Assembly (NCBI GenBank): GCA_003514305.1
Contig: DORE01000035.1
Coordinates: forward strand, 1 to 10,154
Reading direction: 5' to 3'
DNA length: 10,154 bases
Origin: Gammaproteobacteria bacterium
Lineage (GTDB): Bacteria; Pseudomonadota; Gammaproteobacteria; Pseudomonadales; Pseudohongiellaceae
The notes beneath the pieces are model-generated. The model saw nothing but the letters and a program-made list of their open reading frames with translations. It was not told where the DNA came from and searched no databases. Positions 1-6,046 of this stretch are shown here, one piece after another (within the stretch, counting starts at the first letter, position 1; every line of letters starts with the position of its first letter). Position numbers and translations under genes: made by a program.

Positions 1-105
1 TTCTGCCCAAAACTTTGGGATCATGCTGTTCCGCTTCTCTGGTCGATTCATGCTGATGTGAGCTATGTGATCTTTGACGTTAAGGTCAAAACATTGGTAA
101 GCCAT
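1..105 (-). CDS. Crotonase (enoyl-CoA hydratase/isomerase) family, N-terminal fragment
   Basis: The first 35 codons of a gene that continues past the left edge. Translation from the ATG at 103-105 begins MAYQCFDLNV and contains ISMNRPEKRNSM, the signature of the first core strand and turn of the crotonase fold (usually LNRPEKRNAL or similar), followed by PKFWAE. The FW pair after the motif resembles delta3,5-delta2,4-dienoyl-CoA isomerases and related enoyl-CoA hydratases. Crotonases act on acyl-CoA thioesters, stabilising an enolate in an oxyanion hole, typically in beta-oxidation. The oxyanion-hole and acid/base residues lie outside the window, so the reaction cannot be assigned. An AGGA Shine-Dalgarno sequence sits 9 nt upstream (complement of 115-118). 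Only 18 nt separate it from the stop of the upstream exported-protein gene, so the two are probably co-transcribed. Confidence 0.85.
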   Translation of the reverse strand, partial: MAYQCFDLNVKDHIAHISMNRPEKRNSMIPKFWAE

Positions 106-123
106 AGAGGTTAGTCCTGTATT

Positions 124-753
124 TTATCTGCTGTTTCGGCAGTAAAGATTGATAGTTTCTGCGCCGCTTTTTATGTCGCCGAGGTTTATCCTGCGGCTTG
201 GGGCGCCGGCGTCGGCCATACGGCGACGGCGGTCGTTCATATAGTCATCAAAGCGAGATCTCTCAGTCGCACTAAGAATGCTTTTGATTTCATCGAGCAC
301 CTTGTCATAAAAGTTCTCAATAAAAGTCAAAGTGACCTGGCTGCTTGCTGCATAAGCGTCCAGTGCTTCTTTGACGCGAGCTTCACCTTGAAAATTAGAA
401 AATGCCCATGTCTCGCACATTGCCTTTATGTTGCCTATTTCATTGGTATTTACAAAGTTTTTAGCGTTCGACAAGGAGATGAAAACTTTTGCAAGTGACA
501 TTTCATCGATGCCAATGATTGAGGCCGTTTGCTGCGGTGTCTGTGCGATTTCTTGCATCAGTCGATTAAGTACTGCGCTATCAATTTCTTCAGGTTCCAG
601 TTCGGATTGATCGGTGTGGTATTCCGAGAATACGCGACCGAAGTTTTGTGGCAAGGGTAGATCATCATGCTCAGGAAATGGCCTTTGTGCAAAAATAGGT
701 TGATTTAGTAACAACCATGCTGCCAGTACTCCCGATACAACAAGCCTGAGCAT
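124..753 (-). CDS. Exported protein of unknown function, about 209 aa
   Basis: I do not recognise this family. From the ATG at 751-753 the product begins with a classic Sec signal peptide: MLR, a hydrophobic stretch to about residue 20, and a likely signal peptidase I site after IFA, leaving QRPFPEHDD as the mature N-terminus. The mature part is polar and predicted mostly helical, with two cysteines (in MCETWAF and in the C-terminal LYCRNSR) that could form a disulfide. An arginine-rich patch (DDYMNDRRRRM) lies near residue 175. The start is uncertain: an in-frame TTG at 802-804 has a better ribosome-binding site (GAGG, 6 nt spacing) but adds 17 residues lacking positive charge, so I prefer the ATG on signal-peptide grounds. 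It lies 18 nt upstream of the crotonase gene. A periplasmic or envelope role is inferred only from the signal. Confidence 0.75.
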   Translation of the reverse strand: MLRLVVSGVLAAWLLLNQPIFAQRPFPEHDDLPLPQNFGRVFSEYHTDQSELEPEEIDSAVLNRLMQEIAQTPQQTASIIGIDEMSLAKVFISLSNAKNFVNTNEIGNIKAMCETWAFSNFQGEARVKEALDAYAASSQVTLTFIENFYDKVLDEIKSILSATERSRFDDYMNDRRRRMADAGAPSRRINLGDIKSGAETINLYCRNSR

Positions 754-804
754 CAATGTGATTGATGAGTTGTCTTGCTGTAAAAAAGCCAGTGTTTGAA
801 TCAA

Positions 805-1549
805 TGCAAGCCTCGCTCAATCTTATTCTGTTCCAATTTTGGGTGCTCGATGTTAAACCGTTTTGGGCAAAGTTTGTGATTTTCCATTATTAAATTAAAA
901 GCTTTAAGCATAGGTCCTTACTAAATCATGATGTCTATGTTTTTCTCAATGGGCAACGGAGCACCCGATCAAATGAAGGGGGGTATCGGTTTCCTATCAG
1001 GTTGTACTTCCTCAAAGTAAGCCAAAGCTTCATTGAGCAGAGTGTCGTCAAACGGCATGGCTTAACGGTTATCGCGATTAATGCGGCTGCAGCGATTGCC
1101 TCCGTATGCGCACTTGGGACCGCCCTGGATCCTTAGAGTACTTTGTAACGATAACGCAAGATTCCCACGGGCGCTCTCGATAAATGTGCTATGACTGTTA
1201 GATTCGCGAGTTTTACTTTGGCGTACCACGCGCCTCGCCTAATCGAACGCGATTCAAAGTGCACCGCGGCGTACTACGGTCACCTCTGAAGGTGCTCGTT
1301 GGCCGTGCTGGGCGGAGGTGGTCCGCGCATCGATGATGGGACGATACAAGCGCTGCGCTGCTGAGGCAATTAAGCGCCTTGCTCAAGCCATTGTCCACAC
1401 AGGGGTCTTAGGCGACCATTCAGCTATGAGTTCAGAAGCTATGACCTACTTCTTCTGGGCTTGTTAGGTTGTCGTCGTTCCTCCAGTCTCGCGAGAACCC
1501 AATGTTTTATGAGATAGCGTAACGCGAGAGGGCGGCTGCTGGCAGCAAG
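805..1549. other. Gene-poor interval with short protein-like remnants
   Basis: This stretch of about 745 bp holds no convincing intact gene. The part next to the exported-protein gene (about 880-910) is AT-rich and probably contains that gene's promoter, but I cannot place -35/-10 boxes confidently. From about 1080 to 1540 the sequence becomes GC-rich with several short open stretches on both strands (for example a plus-strand stretch from about 1240 to 1464, ending at TAG) that lack ribosome-binding sites and resemble nothing I know. A perfect 10-bp palindrome, TCTCGCGAGA, lies at 1487-1496. The area looks like decayed coding DNA. Confidence 0.5.
969..1058 (-). pseudogene. Possible gene remnant or 29-aa small ORF
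   Basis: The ATG at 1056-1058 opens a 29-codon reading frame starting MPFDDTLLNEALAYFEEVQ and ending PIPPFI. The composition is protein-like (an amphipathic acidic helix, then a proline-rich end). After the TGA the same frame stays open for another 15 codons (SGAPLPIEKNIDIMI) before TAG. A neighbouring frame upstream reads AVPSAHTEAIAAAALIAITV, again protein-like. This suggests a longer gene broken by a stop and a frameshift rather than a working small protein. No Shine-Dalgarno sequence precedes the ATG. I recognise no family. Confidence 0.2.
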
Positions 1550-2449
1550 TTACTGTGTCGAAGAAGCAAAGCAATTGGACAGTGCGCTATCGAGGTTTTT
1601 ACAACTCAACTTAACGCCCGTTTCCACCAGGCGCGTTGAACGCACATTCGAACTGGCCAGCAGAGCAGCATCTGCCATTTCGCCAAACATGAGTTTGACG
1701 ATTGCCGCCGGAATGGGCGGTAGCGCAGGTCGTCCTTTGGCTTTGATGAGTGCTTGGGCAAACTCCTTGTTGCTCACTACCTCAGGTGCGACAACATTGA
1801 GGGGCCCGGAAAAACTTGTGTTTTGAAGACAGGCCAGCATGACTTCGATGGCGTCTGTCAGGCTAATCCAGCTCATTTTATGCTCTCCTTGTCCTAAACG
1901 GCCAACTACCGCGAGCCCGCCGGGCATGACCAGGTTCTTAAGCACCCCCCCAGTTGCGTCGAGCACGAGGCCAAAGCGGAGAAGGACGGTGCGTATGCCT
2001 GCCGTAGTGGCGGCTTCTGTCGCCTCTTCCCAGAGCACGGAGACCTTGGCCAGAAAATCATCACCGGGTGGGGATTGTTCGTCAACTGGCTGATTAAGTT
2101 GATTGCCGTAGTAGCCAATGGCCGAGGCCGAAAGCAGTGTTTGGGGCGGGGCTTGAGATTCTGACAGAGTTTTGCACAGCGCGTGGGTGAGCATCCTTCG
2201 GCTCTCCAGTATTTCTTCCTTGCGCTTGGGATTCCAGCGTTTTTCGGAAATATTAGCACCGGCCAGATTGATAACCGCATCAAGTGTTATGTCTGGCGAG
2301 AAGTGCATACGGCCAGCTCTCATGTCGTAATAAAACGGTGCGGACCTGTCAAAACGGTTCAGGCGAAAAATCTTATGTCCGGATAACGCCAATCGTTTGC
2401 TCAGGGCAGAGCCAATCATTCCATTAGATCCGGTGATCATTATGTTCAT
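1550..2449 (-). CDS. TIGR01777 family epimerase-like SDR protein (YfcH-like)
   Basis: An atypical short-chain dehydrogenase/reductase of 299 aa, the usual length for TIGR01777/YfcH proteins. The N-terminus carries the NAD(P)-binding glycine motif TGSNGMIG (residues 6-13). Other family marks are INLAGANI (60-67) followed by the KRWNPKRKEEILESR helix, LSASAIGYYG (106-115) holding the tyrosines where SDRs place the catalytic Tyr, WEEA (140-143), RFGLVL (158-163) and SWISLTDAI (193-201). The C-terminal stretch GEMADAALLASSNVRSTRL (256-274) is the DUF1731 domain typical of the family. Substrates are unknown; related SDRs act on nucleotide sugars, and eukaryotic SDR39U1 belongs to the same group. 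It starts at ATG 2447-2449 with only a weak ribosome-binding site. It appears to be monocistronic, with large gaps on both sides, and is probably cytoplasmic. Confidence 0.93.
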   Translation of the reverse strand: MNIMITGSNGMIGSALSKRLALSGHKIFRLNRFDRSAPFYYDMRAGRMHFSPDITLDAVINLAGANISEKRWNPKRKEEILESRRMLTHALCKTLSESQAPPQTLLSASAIGYYGNQLNQPVDEQSPPGDDFLAKVSVLWEEATEAATTAGIRTVLLRFGLVLDATGGVLKNLVMPGGLAVVGRLGQGEHKMSWISLTDAIEVMLACLQNTSFSGPLNVVAPEVVSNKEFAQALIKAKGRPALPPIPAAIVKLMFGEMADAALLASSNVRSTRLVETGVKLSCKNLDSALSNCFASSTQ

Positions 2450-2601
2450 GGCTTCGACGCGCCTGTCGCCTGATTGTGCATGTCATGCGAGGCTGATTTG
2501 TGACTGGTTGTGCTCTTTGCAGGTTTTCCAATGCTATGCGTTGGGTTTGCGATGATCCTTCTCGAGTGTCGGCCGAATAAAAAGGTTGGAGTCGATTCGT
2601 A

Positions 2602-2766
2602 CTAGGTCAGAAAACGTCTCGGTATAAGATTCAGTTCACCTTGCGTTTCCGAGAGAAACCAACTGAAGCCGATGAAGTCTTGGTCATAAGCAATCATTAG
2701 TGATCTGTCAGTCGGAAAATATCGTTTTACCGCCAATCCCAGGTTGGCATAGGCCAGGCTCTCCGC
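2602..2766 (-). pseudogene. Startless protein-like fragment, probable gene remnant
   Basis: On the minus strand the frame between TAG (complement of 2767-2769) and TAG (complement of 2602-2604) is open for 54 codons. It reads as plausible protein: AESLAYANLGLAVKRYFP, then DRSLMIAYDQDFIGFSW, then LSETQGELNLIPRRFLT. Aromatic and acidic residues alternate as in a folded domain. There is no ATG near its beginning; the only internal ATG (SLMIAYD) lacks a ribosome-binding site. It could be the C-terminal piece of a lost gene. I do not recognise the family. Confidence 0.25.
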
Positions 2767-2801
2767 CTAGGCTTTAGCCCAGCTTTTTTCCCTAGAGGCT
2801 T

Positions 2802-2827
2802 GGGCTGATTCGTCAGCCCGTCTTTTT
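2802..2827 (+). terminator. Rho-independent terminator, plus strand, no assigned gene
   Basis: GGGCTGA (2802-2808), loop TTCG (2809-2812), and TCAGCCC (2813-2819) form a perfect 7-bp GC-rich stem with a UUCG tetraloop. It is followed by G and TCTTTTT (2821-2827). The T-run is on the plus side only, so it should stop a plus-strand transcript. All confident genes nearby are on the minus strand, so what it terminates is unknown. An upstream AGCCCA (2776-2781) could pair with TGGGCT (2801-2806) and compete with the terminator stem. Confidence 0.7.
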
Positions 2828-2871
2828 CTGTCGTCGCGCTGTGCGTTTTTGCGTGCTGATGGGCGACTTAA

Positions 2872-3135
2872 TTATCGGTAGTGTGCGTAACCTGTGCGTC
2901 GCCTTCTGAAGACTGCGCCAAGCGCCTCTCGCTGAGTTTTTAGGTTGATGCCACGACCATCTTCTTTGCGACTTCTTGGCTTAAAGGTCATCAACAAATC
3001 TGTCATTGCTATTCTCTGGGAAATTCCCAACCCTTCTGATTGATTGGCTTTTCGCTTGGATCCAGCATTGTATTCGCTTGAGCGCCGTTTAGTAATGTAC
3101 CTCAGTACCTTCTTACTGACTGCAGGATGCTTCAT
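2872..3135 (-). CDS. Doubtful 87-aa basic ORF
   Basis: An open frame from ATG 3133-3135 to TAA at 2872-2874, rich in Lys/Arg (for example KPRSRKEDGRG and FRRRRTGYAHYR at the C-terminus). The upstream ribosome-binding signal is poor (CTGAAG only 3 nt from the ATG). An internal ATG (MTDLLMTF) with GAGA upstream would give about 44 aa. No family is recognised and no signal peptide or membrane segment is seen. It might be a small nucleic-acid-binding protein or simply chance. It is not clearly linked to its neighbours. Confidence 0.25.
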   Translation of the reverse strand: MKHPAVSKKVLRYITKRRSSEYNAGSKRKANQSEGLGISQRIAMTDLLMTFKPRSRKEDGRGINLKTQREALGAVFRRRRTGYAHYR

Positions 3136-3240
3136 CAGCTTCAGAGATCGAACCCAAAATCCAATTAACCCATGGCCCTGGAGAGTTCCAGAATGCTCGC
3201 CCTGCCGAACGCACTCTTGCTCTCTGATAAGAAAAACATT

Positions 3241-4485
3241 CTATACAGACATTCCGCGAGCCGCGATTGGCCAGATTGCTTCAACTCGTTCGCCACGAAC
3301 CGCATATAGAGTGTCATAAAGGTTCACTACAGGATCGCAATGGGAAACGATTAGTTCTATTTTTTCGCCGACGCGATAGGTCCTAGACGGGTAATCTTCA
3401 TACCTAAGCGTACCAAACTCGTCTGAGCCTGAGCTGTAGCTCAACCCTGTCTCTCCCTTCACCCGAGCCCAAGGGCGGTTAACAGTGCAGGCTTTGGCCC
3501 CAGCGTCGGTAGTGCAGCGCCCAGGATACTGATCGTTCAGCACGGTCGTGAGGATTGTCAAAGCTGGGTCAAAGTCGGTGTACTGTGTATCGTTATTGAG
3601 TCCGCCGATGTCCATATACTGTGCGTCCATGAAGACATAGCTGCCCACTTGAACATCCGTTAGGCCGCGGGTTTCATGGTCGATATTGTAGCTCCCGGTG
3701 CCACCGCCTGAAAAAATCTCGGTAGTCAGCCCATTTTTGTTGAACAGATCGAAGGTTTCTGTTGCAGCAAGCATTCGCTCAAGAGTCTGCTGCCGTCGGG
3801 TGGAAAAACCCTTCACATGCTGTGATCCGCCGTCGTAACACAACAGCCCACGTAAGCGCAGTGCGGGCAACTGGTCGACAAGCTGGGCAAGCTCCAGTGC
3901 TGGTTTTCCAGGACTTATGCCGGTTCTGTGGCCGCCGGGATCAATGTCAATTACAACATCTGCTGTAATGCCAAGAGAACTGGCCGCCTCCGAGAGTAGT
4001 CTGGCATTTTGTGCGCTGTCCGTTGCTTGAATGAACTCTGGATTGGCTTCACGAAGACCCATTGCGCGTTTGATCTTGGTGGGCGTTACATTGGTGGTTG
4101 TCATCATTATTGGCTTGATGCCATGCTGAAACATAACCTCCGCCTCACTGACTTTTGCCGTGCAGATACCGATTGAGCCGGTTTGCAGCTGCATCTTCGC
4201 AAGGGTTGGACACTTGTGCGTTTTCGCGTGCGGCCGGCTTGCTATGCCGTTGCGGGTTATCGTTTCCTGCATATGGACAAGATTAGCCTCTAATGCATCT
4301 AAATCGAGGCACAGGCACGGCGTATCGAGCTCCCATTTTGAGATTTCTCTTCGCATGCCTTCCTCATCGAAAAAGGACAGTAGCTCCTGTTGAGTATAGC
4401 CATTTACGCGGTGAGGCATCCAAAGTGCAGCAGCGGTGCCCGAGTTTTGCAGAAAACGACGGCGGCTTATCTTGCCTGATGACAT
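3241..4485 (-). CDS. Tat-exported PLP enzyme, D-threonine aldolase/DSD1 family
   Basis: A 414-aa fold-type III PLP enzyme (alanine-racemase-like TIM barrel plus C-terminal beta domain). The N-terminus has a twin-arginine signal, SRRRFLQ (7-13), followed by a weakly hydrophobic stretch, so the folded holoenzyme is predicted to be exported. The barrel begins at LDTPCLCLDLDALEAN (about 53-68). RPHAKTHKCP (84-93) carries the PLP Schiff-base lysine, K88. The C-terminal SHCDPVVNLYD (381-391) carries the metal site. Known D-threonine aldolases use H-x-D and eukaryotic-type D-serine dehydratases use H-x-C; here H382-C383-D384 fits H-x-D, leaning towards an aldolase-type site. Likely substrates are D-threonine or other D-3-hydroxy amino acids; this is inference. 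GGGGAG (complement of 4493-4498) 7 nt upstream supports the ATG. It is the last gene of the racemase-marC operon, 54 nt after marC. Confidence 0.9.
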   Translation of the reverse strand: MSSGKISRRRFLQNSGTAAALWMPHRVNGYTQQELLSFFDEEGMRREISKWELDTPCLCLDLDALEANLVHMQETITRNGIASRPHAKTHKCPTLAKMQLQTGSIGICTAKVSEAEVMFQHGIKPIMMTTTNVTPTKIKRAMGLREANPEFIQATDSAQNARLLSEAASSLGITADVVIDIDPGGHRTGISPGKPALELAQLVDQLPALRLRGLLCYDGGSQHVKGFSTRRQQTLERMLAATETFDLFNKNGLTTEIFSGGGTGSYNIDHETRGLTDVQVGSYVFMDAQYMDIGGLNNDTQYTDFDPALTILTTVLNDQYPGRCTTDAGAKACTVNRPWARVKGETGLSYSSGSDEFGTLRYEDYPSRTYRVGEKIELIVSHCDPVVNLYDTLYAVRGERVEAIWPIAARGMSV

Positions 4486-4539
4486 TGAAAATCTCCCCGA
4501 TTCTTTTGTCGCTACCCCTATTTGAGTCTACACCCTCAT

Positions 4540-5175
4540 TCAGCCGACAGCCAGAAGACCGCTTTGGGCAATGCCATCAAAAACAAATTGCACAGCCAGA
4601 GCTGACAGCAGAACCCCCATTATTCTGCTGACGACATGCATGCCTGTGTTACCGATTAGTCGGTGGATCTGACCTGACAGTAACAGCATGACCATGGTGG
4701 CGAGCAAGACCAGCAAAATACTGCCGATCACAATTCCCTTGAGGAGCAAATCACCTTCAGTATCCGCCATTATAAGGATTGCGGCGCCCATGGCGCCGGG
4801 TCCCGCGATCAGCGGTGTGGCGAGCGGAAATACCGAAATGTCCTGTTTAGCCCGCGCCTCTTCCTCTTCCGCATCGGTAGTTGAGGTGCCACCTGAGTTG
4901 CGTGCAAAGACCATGTCGATGCCCATCAGCAGCAAGAGGACACCGCCAGCCGTGCGCAAGGCAGCCAGCGATATCCCCAGGCCAGAAAGAAGCACTTCTC
5001 CAATGAGCGCGAATAGCACCAGAATGCCAGCGGCAATTGTTGTGCCCCGCATTGCCATCTGGCGGCGCCTTCTGCTGGGTACGGAGGCTGTTAGCCCGGC
5101 GAAGACGGCGGCAACGTCAAATGGTCCAATCGTTGCAAAAAAGGTGGTGAGGGCGACTCCGAAAGTTTCTAGCAA
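4540..5175 (-). CDS. MarC family integral membrane protein
   Basis: A 211-aa polytopic inner-membrane protein of the MarC/UPF0056 family at the typical family length, with about six hydrophobic segments (roughly 5-28, 45-66, 70-90, 114-136, 146-168, 182-204). The family hallmark FPLATPLIAGPGAMG lies at 116-130. An acidic cytoplasmic-type loop (TTDAEEEEARAK, 99-110) precedes it. MarC proteins have no firmly established function; the early link to multiple antibiotic resistance in E. coli was not upheld. The start is TTG, at the complement of 5173-5175, supported by GGAG 8 nt upstream inside the end of the racemase gene. Its first codons overlap that gene by 7 nt, implying translational coupling. 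Lying between a racemase-family gene and a D-amino-acid enzyme, it may move an amino acid or related compound; that is inference from context only. Confidence 0.92.
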   Translation of the reverse strand: MLETFGVALTTFFATIGPFDVAAVFAGLTASVPSRRRRQMAMRGTTIAAGILVLFALIGEVLLSGLGISLAALRTAGGVLLLLMGIDMVFARNSGGTSTTDAEEEEARAKQDISVFPLATPLIAGPGAMGAAILIMADTEGDLLLKGIVIGSILLVLLATMVMLLLSGQIHRLIGNTGMHVVSRIMGVLLSALAVQFVFDGIAQSGLLAVG

Positions 5176-5879
5176 TGGCTTGGCTCCAAGGCAGTCGCTA
5201 AACGAACAGCTTTTTCACAATGCAGTTGTGTGGTGTCGTAAAGCGGTATGTCAGCATGCTGTTGCTCAACCAGCAGCGCAATTTCAGTACAGCCCAAGAC
5301 AATGGCCTGCGCTCCGGCATTAGCCATATTCGCGATAATAGACATATATTGGCTGCGCGATTTGGTTTCTATTTTGCCAAGGCACAGTTCATCGTAAATG
5401 ACTCGATGCACGAGTTCACGCTCCGACTGCTCCGGAATCACGACCTCGATACCAAATCTCTGCGTGAGACGTTCCCGATAAAATTCTTGTTCCATAGTGA
5501 AACGAGTTCCCAGCAATCCTACTTTCTTGACGCCGTCGATCAGCAGTTGCTCAGCAGTTGCATCTGCGATATGGATCAATGGAATCTTGATACCGGCTTC
5601 TACCTGTGGTGCAACCTTGTGCATGGTGTTTGTGCAGATCAAAAGAAAATCCGCACCACCCGCCTCAACGGCCTGCGCGGCTTGGGTTAGAATTACCGCA
5701 GTACTGTCCCAGTCCCCGGCGTGCTGCAGTTTTTCAATTTCCTCAAAATCGACGGAATATAGGACGATTCTGGCTGAATGCAAGCCACCAAGCGTCTTTC
5801 TAATACCTTCATTTATCGCCCGGTAATATGTGCTGGTGGATTCCCAGCTCATGCCACCAAGCATGCCTATCATTTTCAT
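5169..5879 (-). CDS. Aspartate/glutamate racemase family protein (YgeA-like)
   Basis: A 236-aa cofactor-independent racemase of the Asp/Glu racemase superfamily, the usual length. It opens with MKMIGMLGGMSWEST, typical of the YgeA/aspartate racemase branch. The two catalytic cysteines that act as acid/base on opposite faces of the substrate are both present: C82 in ICTNTMH and C197 in LGCTEI. Family members interconvert L- and D-aspartate or glutamate, and E. coli YgeA has broad racemase activity; the substrate here is unknown. No signal peptide, so cytoplasmic. The start is ATG 5877-5879 with GAGAGG (complement of 5889-5894) 9 nt upstream. It is the first gene of the operon with marC (7-nt overlap) and the DSD1 enzyme, and is divergent from the D,D-dipeptidase gene. 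Confidence 0.92.
   Translation of the reverse strand: MKMIGMLGGMSWESTSTYYRAINEGIRKTLGGLHSARIVLYSVDFEEIEKLQHAGDWDSTAVILTQAAQAVEAGGADFLLICTNTMHKVAPQVEAGIKIPLIHIADATAEQLLIDGVKKVGLLGTRFTMEQEFYRERLTQRFGIEVVIPEQSERELVHRVIYDELCLGKIETKSRSQYMSIIANMANAGAQAIVLGCTEIALLVEQQHADIPLYDTTQLHCEKAVRLATALEPSHC
5184..5187 (-). promoter_or_regulatory. Ribosome-binding site deciding the marC TTG start
   Basis: GGAG on the minus strand lies 8 nt before the TTG at 5175. It is within the final codons of the racemase gene (Leu-Glu-Pro), so marC translation should be coupled to that of the upstream gene. Confidence 0.6.
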
Positions 5880-5906
5880 CGAACTTGGCCTCTCAAGAAA
5901 GCGAGA

Positions 5907-5912
5907 ATGATA
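5907..5912 (-). promoter_or_regulatory. Possible -10 box for the racemase-marC-DSD1 operon
   Basis: TATCAT on the minus strand (5 of 6 to TATAAT) lies 27 nt before the racemase ATG, giving a leader of about 20 nt. I see no good -35 box at 16-18 nt spacing, so this is weak. Confidence 0.25.
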
Positions 5913-5959
5913 ACGAAAACTTCAGAGAAAGGGCTACGACTTTTCCCGAGCGACTCCTC

Positions 5960-5988
5960 TTGCCTGCCTGGAGGAGCCGGCATAGCTT
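5960..5988 (+). promoter_or_regulatory. Possible sigma70-type promoter for the dipeptidase gene
   Basis: TTGCCT (5960-5965), a 17-nt spacer, and TAGCTT (5983-5988) form a weak sigma70-like pair (4/6 and 3/6 matches) about 58 nt upstream of the TTG start. The spacing is ideal but the -10 match is poor. The divergent intergenic region (5880-6046) contains no other obvious regulatory site. Confidence 0.25.
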
Positions 5989-6035
5989 GTGTAAAGTGCC
6001 TGCCCCCAACCGCGCGAGGCGCTTACTTATCTCCT

Positions 6036-6040
6036 GGGAG
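6036..6040 (+). promoter_or_regulatory. Ribosome-binding site deciding the dipeptidase TTG start
   Basis: GGGAG lies 6 nt upstream of TTG 6047-6049. That start gives a proper lipoprotein signal peptide. The in-frame ATG at 6080 would leave a signal without positive charges, and the far-upstream ATG at 5828 would overlap the divergent racemase gene. Confidence 0.65.
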
Positions 6041-6046
6041 AATGTT

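Larger units (their letters stand above)
2450..3240. other. Gene-poor interval between SDR and DSD1 genes
   Basis: About 790 bp without a confident gene. It contains the region upstream of the SDR gene (no clear promoter boxes seen), a startless open fragment at 2602-2766, a cluster of small hairpins and T-tracts on the plus strand ending in a strong terminator at 2802-2827, and a doubtful 87-codon minus-strand ORF at 2872-3135. The 105 bp directly after the DSD1 stop contain a CTGGA/TCCAG hairpin but no T-run, so I see no intrinsic terminator for the racemase-marC-DSD1 operon. Confidence 0.5.

Noticed and set aside
1213..1398. 61-codon minus-strand ORF
   Set aside because: No ribosome-binding site, no recognisable motif, and low-complexity composition in a region with open stretches in several frames.
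1487..1496. TCTCGCGAGA palindrome as an operator or recombination site
   Set aside because: A lone 10-bp palindrome without a nearby promoter or second copy is within what chance gives.
2525..2545. Integron attC-like GTTGGGT motif
   Set aside because: No matching RYYYAAC partner or long imperfect inverted repeat around it.
3140..3165. tRNA T-loop look-alike (GGGTTCGATC on the minus strand)
   Set aside because: The flanking bases do not form a T-stem and no acceptor or anticodon arm can be built around it.
4688..5323. 211-codon plus-strand ORF
   Set aside because: It lies antisense to marC and the racemase; the Ser/Pro/Arg-rich translation has no domain, and both genes beneath it have clear family motifs.
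5220..5690. 156-codon plus-strand ORF
   Set aside because: Antisense to the racemase gene, whose two catalytic-cysteine motifs show it is the real coding strand.
5828..6046. Longer N-terminus for the dipeptidase from ATG 5828
   Set aside because: It would overlap the divergent racemase gene, lacks a ribosome-binding site and would bury the lipoprotein signal; GGGAG plus TTG 6047 explains the start better.
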